A stretch of 64,000 nt of DNA from Syngnathus acus (Eukaryota; Chordata; Actinopteri; Syngnathiformes; Syngnathidae): positions 17,148,501-17,212,500 of the forward strand of contig NC_051094.1 in assembly GCF_901709675.1 (NCBI RefSeq), read 5' to 3'. How positions within the stretch are numbered: the first letter of the stretch is position 1; each line of letters begins with the position of its first letter. Made by a program: the position numbers and the translations under genes. This document shows positions 10,583 through 20,640 of this stretch, in pieces. The notes below the pieces were generated by a model, which was not told where the DNA came from, did no database searches, and was given only the letters and a program-made list of their open reading frames with translations.

Positions 10583-11241
10583 GTCGTGTTGAAGGTGCAA
10601 GGGGAGCGGCACCTTTTAGCCTTGGCGCCAAAACGTGCATGGAAGTAGCACAAACCTGTGCCGGAGCGGCCGTCGGTTGCAGCGTGTCCTCTGCCAGGGG
10701 AAACGCCAGCGCTTGGGGACGTGTAGCTGCGTGTTGGGGCCAGCACATCAGGGGCGAAACGCTGGGTGGCCAAGTAGAAACGGTCTGCTTCCTCCGCCAG
10801 AGCACGCGGCTCCGTAATAGTCGTATTCGCGAGGGCCGTTTGTACGTGCGGCGGCATATGTCGCAGAAACAGTTCAATGAAAAGAAAATTCGGCTCTTCC
10901 CCACCCAGCAGGTTTAACATCATCTCCATATGTTCAGAGGGTTTGCTGTCCCCCATGCCTTGAATAGCAAGCAGGCGCCGGGCTCGTTCGGATCGTGACA
11001 GTTCAAAAATCCTGAGGAGATAAGCCTTGAGCCCTGCATATTTATCCTGGGCAGGAGGGGAAGTGATGAAACTTACGGCTCTGGCAGCGGTGGAGCTTCC
11101 GAGTGCTGAGACGACGTGGTAGTAGCGTGTGGCGTCATCCGTAATTCCCCGGAGGGCGAACTGAGCCTCCGCCTGTGCGAACCACGTTGCCGCAGACGTC
11201 TCCCAAAACTCAGGCAGTCTGAGGACGACGGAATGCGCCAT
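10570..11241 (-). CDS. gag: Gag
   Basis: Structural protein of the particle. I start it at the ATG at 11241 (MAHSVVLRLPEFW), because the more upstream ATG at 11379 lies inside the LTR. An alpha-helical capsid-like region (WFAQAEAQF onward) is followed by a basic segment and a Cys/His box of the form C-x3-H-x9-C-x3-C (CYFH...CRSPC). This CHCC spacing is unlike the retroviral CCHC knuckle and is typical of CsRn1-type elements. The frame stops at 10570-10572, two codons after a slippery heptamer leading to pol. Confidence 0.88.
   Translation of the reverse strand: MAHSVVLRLPEFWETSAATWFAQAEAQFALRGITDDATRYYHVVSALGSSTAARAVSFITSPPAQDKYAGLKAYLLRIFELSRSERARRLLAIQGMGDSKPSEHMEMMLNLLGGEEPNFLFIELFLRHMPPHVQTALANTTITEPRALAEEADRFYLATQRFAPDVLAPTRSYTSPSAGVSPGRGHAATDGRSGTGLCYFHARFGAKAKRCRSPCTFNTTGNA
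10576..10582 (-). promoter_or_regulatory. -1 ribosomal frameshift heptamer at gag/pol overlap
   Basis: GGGAAAC on the minus strand is phased G GGA AAC in the gag frame, the canonical X XXY YYZ form. The gag stop TAA is two codons on. Slipping one base back enters the protease frame exactly. I did not fold the downstream sequence for a stem-loop or pseudoknot. Confidence 0.8.
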
Positions 11242-11287
11242 GCCGTTTCGCTCGTTATTCAGTTCAGTCCCGGAATCTTCAGCGGGA

Positions 11288-11305
11288 CTGACGTCGGGGT
11301 CACCA
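11288..11305 (-). promoter_or_regulatory. tRNA-Trp primer-binding site
   Basis: One base inside the 5' LTR the minus strand reads TGGTGACCCCGACGTCAG. The first 15 bases are complementary to the 3' end of vertebrate tRNA-Trp. This primer is typical of CsRn1-type Ty3 elements. Confidence 0.85.
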
Positions 11306-11306
11306 G

Positions 11307-11535
11307 TGTGGTGTGCAAGGACTGGAGTCGGAGGCGGAGTGACAAACGATGGTGCCAACGGCAGTTGTTTTAATGACATTCGTAATTATTCTTATTCAAC
11401 AACGGGCAGACTCTTTTCTCTTCGAGATCCTAACACACACTAAACTCAACAGGAAAGTCCCACACATGTAAACTGTCCCACCGGAACTCTGTAACGTGAA
11501 CTTAGGTTCCGGGTGAATTATGTCAACCCACTACA
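11307..11535 (-). repeat. 5' LTR (229 bp)
   Basis: Identical to the 3' LTR at 5981-6209. Identity implies insertion too recent for substitutions to accumulate, or gene conversion. Confidence 0.93.
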
Positions 11536-11539
11536 AAGT

Positions 11540-12194
11540 AACGTTTAGAACCCATTAACGTTTGTGTCAGAAGCTCTTCTCTTCCAAACTATTAAAACTA
11601 AAGCAACTAGTCACGTAGTGAAAACGAAGTACGAGCTAGCAGGCAAGCTACAACTTAAGTCCAAGCTTGAAACCGATTGATAATGAAAAGAAACATTGCA
11701 GGACAAAACAACAACTCTTACTGAAAAACCTCGAAGACTCACCTCATAGCAGCCTTCCTTAGTGTCTTTTTTTGATTTTGTCTTTTAGAAGTGTCGAGTC
11801 GCCTCGAGCTCAAACTTGCGCTGCACACTTCTTGTTTTTTTTGTTTTTTTTACGGTGGCACACAATTTATGCACGTTGCTGCCTCCTAGCGGAAGTTTTT
11901 GAACGAAACAATACAACGTTCCTACATCCACCCATCCGTTTTCTGTACCGCTTTATCCCCACGGGGGTCGCGGGCGTGCTGGAGCCTATCCCAGTGGTCA
12001 TCGGGCAGTAGGCGGGGGACACCCTGAACCGGTTGCCAGCCGATCGCAGGGCACACAGAGACGAACACATTCCTACATTGTTCATAGAAATTACAGCTGG
12101 TTTAGGGTTCAATATTTAATATTTGATTAATTTAATTTAGGCATCTATATGAGTTCTATGGAATAACCTACTATAGACTTGTATATCAGGTTAC
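11540..12194. other. Intergenic; contains a SINE/LINE-tail fragment (11928-12068, minus)
   Basis: 11928-12068 is the reverse of the 3' tail of the SINE at 21257-21602 (shared phrases 'gggtcgcgggcgtgctgg', 'cctgaaccggttgccagcc'). Flanking DNA is AT-rich and shows no gene. Confidence 0.75.
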
Positions 12195-12649
12195 TGTCAT
12201 TGTTTTAGCAATTGTTCTGACCCACATGCAGAAAACCAATTCGGAAGTCTAGAATGAGTAAGGAGTCTTTAATGGAGGTGGTACGGTGGAGGGTGAGCGG
12301 GAGGAGCTGAGCCAGGAGCACGGAGCGGGAGCAGCGATGTCGGAGCGTGAGGAGTTCGGCCAGAGCGGGGTCGATCTTGGCGATGGTCCGTGGAGGAAAT
12401 CTAAGAGTGTGGAACACACAATATTTGGTCAGAGAATTCAATGGCGAGAACTAGGAGCGAGATCAAGGAGCTAGAGGCACAACCGTGGAGGAGATCACAT
12501 AGGCAGACACTCAGGCGACGAGCCGCTGGCAGCACGCTCCTTAAAAGCCTTCCCCTAACGACCCTGATGAGCTGCACCTGAGTCCTCCGCCACTCTGCTA
12601 ACGACTGCCACCTGTGGACCTGAAAAGAACACCTCCCTGGACCCTGACA
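12195..12649 (-). repeat. Chromovirus 3' LTR (455 bp)
   Basis: Minus strand TGTCAGGGTCC...CAATGACA, with TTTTAAGG as TATA-like box near 12537-12545. A C-run at 12651-12664 (G-run on the minus strand) next to it is the polypurine tract. Confidence 0.92.
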
Positions 12650-15075
12650 ACCCCCCCCCCCCACAACGGCCGCCTCCCGGCGGCCCTGAAGAGGAAGACG
12701 GGAGCGAAGACCAGTAGTCCGAGACAAGGGAGGGATCGCAGATGTAGGAACGGGGAACCCACGACCGGTCCTCGGGACCGTAGTCGGTTGGCATACTTGC
12801 GGTTCTGCTCGACGGAGCGGTGAAGGGCCTTAATAGCTAACCTAGATGTTCTTGCAGCGTCGTATGTGGTGACGAACCGAAGTGACCGAGATCTCCCTCT
12901 CGTCGGCCGGAAACAGCAGCGGTTGATAACCTAGGGTGACTTCAAACGGAGAGAGTCCTGTGGCAGCGGAGACATGAGAATTGTGTGCATACTCCACCCA
13001 TGGAAGATACTTGTTCCACTCAGCCGGCTTATCGAAGGTAAGGCATCGGAGCGCGGCCTCGAGCTCCTGGTTCATGCGTTTGGTCTGCCTGTTCGTCTGG
13101 GGATGGTAGCCCGATGTCAGGGAGACCCTCGCATCGAGGCTGAGCAGAACTGTTTCCACACTTGGGATATGAACTGGGGACCTCCATCGGACAGAATCTC
13201 CTGCGGGATGCCATGGAGACGAAATACGTGTTTGACGAGAAGCTGAGCTGTCTGGAACGCCGAGGGAAGCTTTCTGAGCGGTACAAGAGGGCATGACTTG
13301 GAGAAGCGGTCGACGACGGTGAGGATGGTGGTCATTCCCTGTGATACGGGCAGGCCTGTCACAAAATCTAACGCAATATGGGACCAGGGGCGTTTGGGTA
13401 TGGCGAGAGGCTGTAAAAGTCCAGCAGGGGGAGGACTTGTTGCGAGCACAGATGGGACAGGCGAGAACGTATTCCCTGACGTCCTTGTGGACGGATGGCC
13501 ACCAGAAGCGTCTGGCGATCAACACGATGATGCGGCTGGTCTCGGAATGAGCAGAGAACTTGGCCGAGTGAAACCAGTGAATCAGGCGAGAGCGGACTGT
13601 GGAAGGGACGTAGGTCTTTCCCCGTAGGCCCGTGCCTGGATCGGGTTCCCGAAGTTGAGCCTGAGCAACAAGCCCCTCGACATCCCAGGAGAGGGAGCAT
13701 ACAATGCAACTGGGGGGAAGTATGGGAGCTGGTTCCCCCACTAACTCGTCGGGAGCGAATTGTCGGCACAAGGCGTCTGGTTTCGTGTTCTGGGAGCCTG
13801 GGCGTTAAGAGATGGACATATTGAATCGAGAGAAAAACAAGGACCAGCGAGACTGTCGGGAATTCAGGCGTTTCGCGGACTGTAGATAGGCTAGGTTCTT
13901 ATGGTCTGTCCAGACCAACACGGGTTGTTCGGTGCACTCTAACCAATGGCGCCACTCTTCGAGCGCAAGCTTGATGGCCAGAAGTTCTCGGTCCCCTACG
14001 TCGTAGTTCCTCTCCGCTGGAGATAAACGTCGGGAGAAGAATGCACAGGGGTGAAGCTTTCCGTCAGTGTCCGATTGTTGGGACAGAACAGCCCCTGTTC
14101 CGTTATTGGACGCGTCCACCTCTAGGGTGAATTGTCTCTTGGGATCCGGATGTACGAGTATAGGCGCCTGAGAAAACTTCTCTTTAAGAGTAATGAACGC
14201 GGCTTGGGCTTCTTGATTCTAGGTGAACTTTGTCTTGGTTGATGTCAGTGCTGCTAGGGGAGCGGCTGTCTGACTGTAATTACGGATGAAACGGCGGTAA
14301 AAGTTGGCAAACCCGAGGAAGCGTTGGACTTGGTTGCGGGTCTCAGGAACAGGCCAGTCCAGGACGGCTTTGATCTTATCAGGGTCTGGTCAAACCTGTC
14401 CACTCTCAAGGATGAACCCTAAGAAGGTGACGGATGGTTTGTGGAACTCGCACTTCTCTGCCTTGATGTACAATCGGTTCTCCAGGAGGCGCTGTAGCAC
14501 CAGGCGGACATGACGGCGGTGTTTGGAGGGGTTTCGCGAGTAAATGAGAATGTCATCCAGATAGACAAACACGAATATGTTCAGAAAGTCCCGGAGGACA
14601 TCGTTGACTCGGGCTTGAAAAACTGCGGGGGCGTTGCAAAGTCCAAAGGGCATGACGAGGTACTCGAAGTGGCCTAGTGGAGTCTTGAAAGTGATCTTCC
14701 ACTCATCTCCCTGGCGGATCCTGACCAAATGATATGCATTTCGGAGTTCGAGCTTGGTGAAGATGGTGGCCTCCTGGACTGGTTCAAATGCTGATTAAAT
14801 GAGGGGAAGGGGATACCTGTTCTTGACTGTGATGAGGTTGAGGCCACGGTAGTCGATGCAAGGGCGGAGAGTCTTATCCTTCTTGCCCACGAAGAACCCT
14901 GCCCCCAGGGGTGAGGAAGAAGGGCGAATGATGCCAGCGGCCAGTAATTTGTTAATGTATGTTTCCATAGCTTGTCTTTCTGTGCGTGAGATGTTGTAGA
15001 GCCTACTGGACGGTAGCGGGGCTCCGGGAAGAAGCTGTATGGCGCAATCGTAGGGGTGATGAGGTGGTAAGGACG
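12555..15075 (-). pseudogene. Chromovirus pol 3' part: RT, RNase H, integrase, chromodomain
   Basis: In minus-strand order: RT N-terminal part (15163-14795, with [13 protein letters not shown] and CIDYRGLN), RT catalytic [11 protein letters not shown] (in 14728-14390), RNase [13 protein letters not shown] (14119-13805), integrase finger and core (13771-12842, with SGYHPQTN), and a chromodomain-like end YGPEDRSWVPRSYI (12794 onward). These lie in different frames with stops between, so several indels have broken pol. The chromodomain next to the integrase marks it as a chromovirus. Confidence 0.85.
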
Positions 15076-15300
15076 AAGGACGAGTTGACACCCGGAAGAC
15101 AGTTGACACCCGGAAGTAACCGTTGCGCATCAGACTTTGCAGGAACCTCGCTTGGGATCTCAACAGCGGACCATTGTTCTTGCAGCAAGATTTCTTTTTG
15201 GTTTTGGTTTGTTTTCATTGTTCGGGAACTTTGATTGAGGAGCGATCTCGTCGAGGAGCGATCACGCCGAGGCTTTTTCCCTGTCGGGAGGTCGCCGAGC

Positions 15301-15612
15301 CACCAGACGTCAGAGCCTTCCGGCGCCATCGGCTCCGCGGCCGGCGTCGGATTACGCTCCAGCGACTCCAGATCCGTGGCCGCCACCAGGGTTCCCCCCG
15401 GCGCTATCAGACTCGCGGCCGCATTAGGGTCCCACTCCAGCGTTGCCGGATTCGCGGCCGTCGCCGGACCTCGAGCCAGAAACGCTGGACCCGCGGCCGT
15501 TGCCGGACTTCGTCCCAGCAACGCCGGACCTGCGGCCGTCGGCGGACTGCGTGCCAGCAACGCCGGACCCGCGGCCTTCACTGGACCTCTAGCTACCTGC
15601 GCCGGACCAGCG
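15301..15612 (+). repeat. 39-bp tandem repeat in LINE 5' leader (8 units)
   Basis: Units begin near 15301, 15340 and every 39 bp after that, with a shared core 'gccgg...gcg' and moderate divergence. As 39 is a multiple of three, all frames stay open as 13-residue repeats on both strands (Arg-rich forward, Ala/Gly/Pro-rich reverse). This explains the long antisense open frame at 15003-15617. A promoter or enhancer role is possible but unproven. Confidence 0.85.
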
Positions 15613-15768
15613 ATCATCCCTCCAGGAGCCTAGCCAACACCAGGTACCAGGAGGCCAGCTACCACCAGGCCCAGTAGGCAAACGCCATCAGCCCCAAGAG
15701 GACACCCACCATCAGGCCTAGTAGGCTAACACCACCAGCCCAGGAGGAGAGCTACCATCAGGTATTGA

Positions 15769-16485
15769 TTGATAGCCGGGATGGCCATGAAAGTGCTTCA
15801 GAAGGATATGGAGGAGCTGAAGTTATCAATGCAAGTGATGTCTTCAAATGTGGAAATCATAATGAAACAACAGGCCATTATAACAGAGCTGATGGGAGAG
15901 GTGAAGCAGCTCAAACAATTAAACATTGAACAAAATAAGAAAATTGTCAGCCTGGAAATTAGATTAGACAATTTGGAGCAGTACTCAAGAATGAGCGATG
16001 TTATCATCAGTGGTCTAAGGATCAAACCACGGAGCTACCAGCAGGCTGTGAAAGGCCTTGCTTCAGAGGATAATCCTGAACATGAGGAGACAACAGAGGA
16101 GCAGGTAAAAACTTTCCTCCAGAGTAAAGACATCGCCATTGACATTGTCAATATTGAGGCATGCCACACTCTACCAACTAAGAGTCTAAATGGTAAGCCT
16201 GTCATACCATCTATAATTGTCCGATTTACAAACAGGAAAAGTAAGATAAATCTGCTCAAGCAAGGTAGAAAACTAAAAGGCACGAACGTGTACATTAATG
16301 AACACCTCACCAAGAAAAATGGTGAAATAGCTAAGAAAGCAAGAGCTCTTAAGAAAAGCGGTAAAATACAGTCCACTTGGACTGCTGGTTGTAAGGTGTT
16401 CATCAAACCTGTTGGGGCAGCAGAAAGTTCTCATGGTTTCTGCATCAGTGCCATAGAGCAACTTAAGAGGTACGAAGGAGACTAG
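15769..16485 (+). CDS. LINE ORF1 protein (238 aa)
   Basis: RNA-binding/chaperone partner of ORF2. Residues about 10-75 form a coiled coil (EELKLSMQVM, EVKQLKQLN, LEIRLDNLEQYSR). About 76-165 fit an RRM-like fold (MSDVIISGLRI... IPSIIVRFTNR), and the C-terminal part is basic (KARALKKSGKIQ). This coiled coil-RRM-CTD layout is that of L1-type ORF1p. The frame is intact. The MIAGM start is chosen as the first Met, and the next Met (MAMKV) is possible. Confidence 0.82.
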   Translation: MIAGMAMKVLQKDMEELKLSMQVMSSNVEIIMKQQAIITELMGEVKQLKQLNIEQNKKIVSLEIRLDNLEQYSRMSDVIISGLRIKPRSYQQAVKGLASEDNPEHEETTEEQVKTFLQSKDIAIDIVNIEACHTLPTKSLNGKPVIPSIIVRFTNRKSKINLLKQGRKLKGTNVYINEHLTKKNGEIAKKARALKKSGKIQSTWTAGCKVFIKPVGAAESSHGFCISAIEQLKRYEGD

Positions 16486-16571
16486 TAACCTGTACATCTT
16501 TCTGTTGAACCTCAAGTTGTGGTACCTTTAGATCATGGAATGTAAAAACCTGGTGAAATTATCAACCCACC

Positions 16572-19500
16572 ATGAATAGTACTGACAAATGCCTTTCATT
16601 TCCAACTGGTGTGTTTAACAAACAAGCACTGATAACTGAAAATGAAGAACTTGATTTGAAAACATTTGACTTCACTGACCATAAGGGATTTGACATAGAG
16701 AACAATATTGATCCTGAGAATAACTTCTTCATCAACTACACTCAAAGGAACAGCAAATACTATACTGTAGAGCAATTTAACAAGAATGTGACAACAAATA
16801 GAGCATTATCAATTATACATTTTAATAGTAGGAGCTTGAAAGCAAACATCTCTAAGATCAAACAATGTTTAAAAGATATGAATAATCCGTTTACTGTAAT
16901 TGCAATATCTGAAACCTGGTTAAAGGGAGATCAGTCTGAAAAGATTGACATAGAGGGGTATGAGAGTTATACATTAAATAGGAAGGTAAAAAGATGTGGA
17001 GGAGTTGCTCTATTCATAGATAAAAACTATAAGTGTAAGATAGTAAGAAGTATGTCTCAAGCAATAGATAATATCATGGAATGTATTACAGTTGAAATAG
17101 AGATGGAATCATCTAAAAACATTCTGGTGAGCTGTGTATACAGATGTCCAGGTTCATGTATTGAGACATTTAGTGAATTATTATCAGGAATGTATGAAAG
17201 AAAAATCAATACGAAAATGGTGTACGTCTGTGGCGATTATAATATAGATCTATTGAACCCACTTCAGCTGACTCCAGTAACAGAATTTATTAACTTAATG
17301 TACAGTATGAGTCTCTACCCTGCAATAACCCGTCCGACTAGAATTACATCTCACAGTGCCACAATAATTGATAATATATTTACAAATGTAATTGAAAAGA
17401 AAGTCAAAACTGGACTGATAATAAATGATTCAAGCGACCACCTGCCAGTGTTTGCAGTGATCCAGGACTGTACAAAGAAAAAAAAGGATGCTATAACTTT
17501 TAAAATGTGTAGAATGAACTCTGGTAATTCATTTAACTCATTCAAAAATGATCTTTTAACACAAGACTGGAAAAAGGTATATGTGGGTGATGTAAATGAA
17601 GCCTACAACACATTCATGGCCATTATATCCGAACTTTATGACAAACACTGTCCTCTTGTAAAGAAAGCAGTTAAACTAAATTCGGTGGAAAAACCATGGC
17701 TGACAAAGGGAATCTTAAGTGCTTGCAAGAAGAAAAACCTATTATACAAAGATTTCTTAAAGATAAGAACAAAGGAAGCTGAATTAAAATATAAGATCTA
17801 CAAAAACAAATTGATTAAAATAATGAGAAACAGTAAAAGGGACTACTATAGCAAGATACTGGAGGAAAACAAGAGTAATACAATAATAACATGGAAAGTG
17901 TTAAATGAGATTATTAAAAACAGAACTGGAAAGCCAGGATATCCTTCTTACTTTGTAAACAGTAATAACATAACTATAAATGATCTTACTATGATTGCTG
18001 AGGAGTTTAATGATTACTATGTTGGTATTGGGCCTACTTTGGCAGAGGAAGTAGCAAAAAAAGGGAGTACAAGTGACCTACTTAAGGATGTACCCATAGC
18101 CGAAAGTATGGTTCTAAGGGGAACGAATGAGAAGGAAATAATAGAAATTGTTAGAGAACTTAAAGGTAAAAAGTCAACCGACTGTAACGGGATAGATATG
18201 TCACTTGTTAAAAATATTATTGAATGTGTGGTGAAACCCCTTACACATATCTGCAACCAATCTCTGACAAATGGTGTTTTTCCGAGTGAAATGAAAACTG
18301 CTAAAATTATTCCGATATATAAAGCTGGAGACAAACATATATTCTCAAATTACAGACCAATATCTCTACTCCCACAATTCTCCAAAATATTAGAAAAAAT
18401 ATTCTATAAAAGGCTTGATGATTTTATTACAAAACAAAATATTCTGTGTGACCAACAGTATGGATTTCGGAAAAATAGGACCACCACACTAGCTTTGTTA
18501 GATTTCGTAGCTGAAATAACTACAGCTATTGAGAATAGACGATATGCTGTAGGTGTTTTCTTGGATCTTAAAAAGGCTTTTGATACTGTAAATTATGAAA
18601 TACTGTTAACAAAACTTGAAAGATATGGGATACAAGGTATGTCACTCACTTGGTTAAACAGTTATTTATCAAACAGGACTCAATATGTGCAACTTATGGA
18701 CTGTAAATCAAAACTACAGCAGGTAAAGTGTGGGGTTCCTCAGGGCTCAATATTAGGCCCCTTGTTATTTATTTTGTATGTCAATGATATATGCAAGGTC
18801 TCCAGGTTACTCAAGGCCGTAGTTTTTGCAGATGACACAAACCTGCTTTGCAGTGGGGAGGACCTGGATCAACTACTGGATACTGTGGGAATTGAAATGG
18901 GAAAATTACAGAGTTGGTTTGATACAAATAAACTAACACTAAATTTAAGTAAAACAAAGTATATTATATTTGGAAACCGTCCGACCAACACAGACAAAAT
19001 TCTTACAATAAATAATATAGAAATAGAAAGAGTAAATGAAGTAAAATTTCTTGGAGTGCTTATAGATAATAAATTAAGTTGGAAACCACATATAATGTAT
19101 ATCAAATCAAAAATTTCAAAATCACTAGCAGTATTATATAAAGTAAAAGACCTTATAAATCAGTCATCATTATATTCCTTGTACTGCTCCTTCATACTCC
19201 CATACATTATGTACTGTGTGGAGGTGTGGGGCAATACGTACAAAACAAACACAGATCCAATCTTCATTCTTCAAAAGAAAGCAATACGACTTGTAAATAA
19301 TGCTGATTATAGAGAACCATCTAACCCTCTCTTTAGTAAATTGAACTCACTGAAATACAACGACCTAGTCGACTTTAAAACCATCCAACTCATGTACAAA
19401 ATAAAAAATAATCAATTACCAAACAGTATCCAGAGGTTGTTTGAGTGGAGGGAAAGTACCCATTATTTAAGAGGAACACGTATGTTTAAAAGAGATTTGG

Positions 19501-19652
19501 TGAGAACAAACTTAAAGTTACATTGTATAACAGTTAGAGGTGTGGAACTATGGAACACCAGCAGTGACGAATTAAAGAACTGTAGTACCTTACCTAAGTT
19601 TAAAAAAATGTATAAGGACAAAATATTGACGGGATACCGTAACATGCTGTGA
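16572..19652 (+). CDS. LINE ORF2: endonuclease-reverse transcriptase (1026 aa), intact
   Basis: After about 80 leader residues an apurinic-type endonuclease runs to about residue 300 (HFNSRSLKAN, AISETWLKG, VYVCGDYNIDLL, SSDHLPVF). RT follows from about 500 to 800, with SNYRPISLLPQFSKILEK, QYGFRKNRTT, FLDLKKAFDTVN, GVPQGSILGPLLF and the catalytic FADD (about 752-755). All catalytic residues are present, there are no internal stops, and the length suits Jockey/CR1/L2-group LINEs. The AT-rich codon use differs sharply from the GC-rich host element around it. Exact clade not determined. Confidence 0.9.
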   Translation: MNSTDKCLSFPTGVFNKQALITENEELDLKTFDFTDHKGFDIENNIDPENNFFINYTQRNSKYYTVEQFNKNVTTNRALSIIHFNSRSLKANISKIKQCLKDMNNPFTVIAISETWLKGDQSEKIDIEGYESYTLNRKVKRCGGVALFIDKNYKCKIVRSMSQAIDNIMECITVEIEMESSKNILVSCVYRCPGSCIETFSELLSGMYERKINTKMVYVCGDYNIDLLNPLQLTPVTEFINLMYSMSLYPAITRPTRITSHSATIIDNIFTNVIEKKVKTGLIINDSSDHLPVFAVIQDCTKKKKDAITFKMCRMNSGNSFNSFKNDLLTQDWKKVYVGDVNEAYNTFMAIISELYDKHCPLVKKAVKLNSVEKPWLTKGILSACKKKNLLYKDFLKIRTKEAELKYKIYKNKLIKIMRNSKRDYYSKILEENKSNTIITWKVLNEIIKNRTGKPGYPSYFVNSNNITINDLTMIAEEFNDYYVGIGPTLAEEVAKKGSTSDLLKDVPIAESMVLRGTNEKEIIEIVRELKGKKSTDCNGIDMSLVKNIIECVVKPLTHICNQSLTNGVFPSEMKTAKIIPIYKAGDKHIFSNYRPISLLPQFSKILEKIFYKRLDDFITKQNILCDQQYGFRKNRTTTLALLDFVAEITTAIENRRYAVGVFLDLKKAFDTVNYEILLTKLERYGIQGMSLTWLNSYLSNRTQYVQLMDCKSKLQQVKCGVPQGSILGPLLFILYVNDICKVSRLLKAVVFADDTNLLCSGEDLDQLLDTVGIEMGKLQSWFDTNKLTLNLSKTKYIIFGNRPTNTDKILTINNIEIERVNEVKFLGVLIDNKLSWKPHIMYIKSKISKSLAVLYKVKDLINQSSLYSLYCSFILPYIMYCVEVWGNTYKTNTDPIFILQKKAIRLVNNADYREPSNPLFSKLNSLKYNDLVDFKTIQLMYKIKNNQLPNSIQRLFEWRESTHYLRGTRMFKRDLVRTNLKLHCITVRGVELWNTSSDELKNCSTLPKFKKMYKDKILTGYRNML

Positions 19653-19690
19653 AGTTGTTTAAGTTGCTTTTGTATTTTAATGAGAAAATA

Positions 19691-19695
19691 TATAG

Positions 19696-19735
<40 letters not shown>

Positions 19736-19760
19736 TATAAATATATATATGTATAAAATG
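19691..19760. repeat. (AT)n microsatellite in LINE 3' UTR
   Basis: Almost pure alternating AT with a few GT interruptions, 38 bases after the ORF2 stop. Confidence 0.9.
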
Positions 19761-20012
19761 TATATATGGTTTTTTTTTCTTTAATATATTGACTATGGAC
19801 AATTTCTTGACAGAATTAAATAGAAACATGTAGTTACATGGGGTAGAGTCCGATAAGCTTAGGCTTCCTTCTACTCCCTTTTTGAACAAATATGATTTTA
19901 CGATAAAGGAAAATTATAATGCAATATCTTTTTTGTTTTATATTCTATTGTACTATGGAGTTATCATTTTTCTGTATTTTTTATTTTTTTCTTGTATTTC
20001 TTTAATGTTCGA

Positions 20013-20018
20013 AATAAA

Positions 20019-20058
<40 letters not shown>
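20013..20058 (+). terminator. LINE polyadenylation signal and A-tail
   Basis: AATAAA (20013-20018) precedes an uninterrupted A-run of about 35 bases at about 20024-20058, and chromovirus sequence resumes directly after it. A long pure tail fits a recent insertion by target-primed reverse transcription. Confidence 0.9.
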
Positions 20059-20060
<2 letters not shown>

Positions 20061-20640
20061 CCTTGCTCTTGTTGAAAACCCGTCTTAGGTCATGGTATTC
20101 TCCGGGAACATGTGAAAGATCGATCGAAGCCGGTTCCTCGGGTGTCACTAGGGGCGGGTGAGATGGCACGGCAGACTGAAGACAAGAGGATAAGCACTTC
20201 GTGGACCAGGACTCAATGTGGCGCTCTGACCAGTTGATCTGGGGGTTATGTCTCTGGAGCCAGGGGAACCCAAGGACAAGGGTTGAATGTCTGATTGGAA
20301 AGACAAAAAATGAAATAAGTTCTCGATGGTTGCCAGAAATGAGCAGCTCCATGGGTTTGGTGCGTTGGGTGATGCTAGAGAGTCCCCTCCCATCCAGGGC
20401 AGAGACAGAGAGAGGAATTGAGAGAGGTTCCATCTCGATCTGGGGTCGGGAGACGAATTCCTGGTCGATCAGGTTTCTTTCACACCCCGAGTCGACCAGC
20501 ACGGATAGCTTGTAGCTATGGTTGTGGACAGAAATCATGGCAGGTAGGGAGAGGCGAGGAGACTCGATACTCGGAGGATGGTCCGGTGGTCCTCCCCTCA
20601 CAACCGTCGGACCCTCTCTTTTGGCCGAATCGGACAGCTG
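20061..20640 (-). pseudogene. Chromovirus protease and RT N-terminus
   Basis: Aspartic protease with VDSGCERNLID in place of the usual D-T/S-G-A, a FPWLQRHNP segment, and the RT leader VPGEYHDLRRVFNKSKA, where the LINE interrupts it. The continuation lies at about 15070 downward. Probably dead because pol is broken elsewhere. Confidence 0.82.

Larger units (their letters stand above)
5981..11535 (-). mobile_element. Young Ty3/gypsy retrotransposon, CsRn1-like, rearranged pol
   Basis: Bounded by 229-bp LTRs that are identical base for base when read side by side. Both ends are flanked by the 4-base duplication AAGT (5977-5980 and 11536-11539). On the minus strand the order is LTR, tRNA-Trp primer site, gag, -1 frameshift signal, protease-RT-RNase H-integrase, purine tract, LTR. 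Assignment to the CsRn1 clade rests on the tRNA-Trp primer site, the CHCC Gag box and the protease/RT style. A protease/RT segment is present three times (8617-10527), which disconnects gag from full pol. Confidence 0.9.
15076..20058 (+). mobile_element. Full-length LINE with two intact ORFs inserted in chromovirus RT
   Basis: A 5' leader with 39-bp repeats, ORF1, an 86-base gap, ORF2, a 3' UTR with an AT microsatellite, AATAAA (20013-20018) and a long A-tail. The insertion separates two parts of the host RT that were once contiguous (KSKA side at 20061, SSLPPH side at about 15070). The 5' boundary is placed where the chromovirus similarity ends. A 16-base phrase 'agttgacacccggaag' is doubled at 15084-15115. 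This is a candidate for an active element. Confidence 0.88.

Noticed and set aside
10512-10904. 130-codon minus-strand frame overlapping gag
   Set aside because: Alternative frame of gag with no Cys/His box or protease motif.
15301-15612. Regular repeat spacing reminiscent of a CRISPR array
   Set aside because: Contiguous diverged 39-bp units without unique spacers, in a eukaryotic LINE leader; no cas genes.
15003-15617. 204-codon open frame on the minus strand with Ala/Gly/Pro repeats
   Set aside because: It is the antisense of the 39-bp repeat leader of the LINE; a period divisible by three keeps every frame open.
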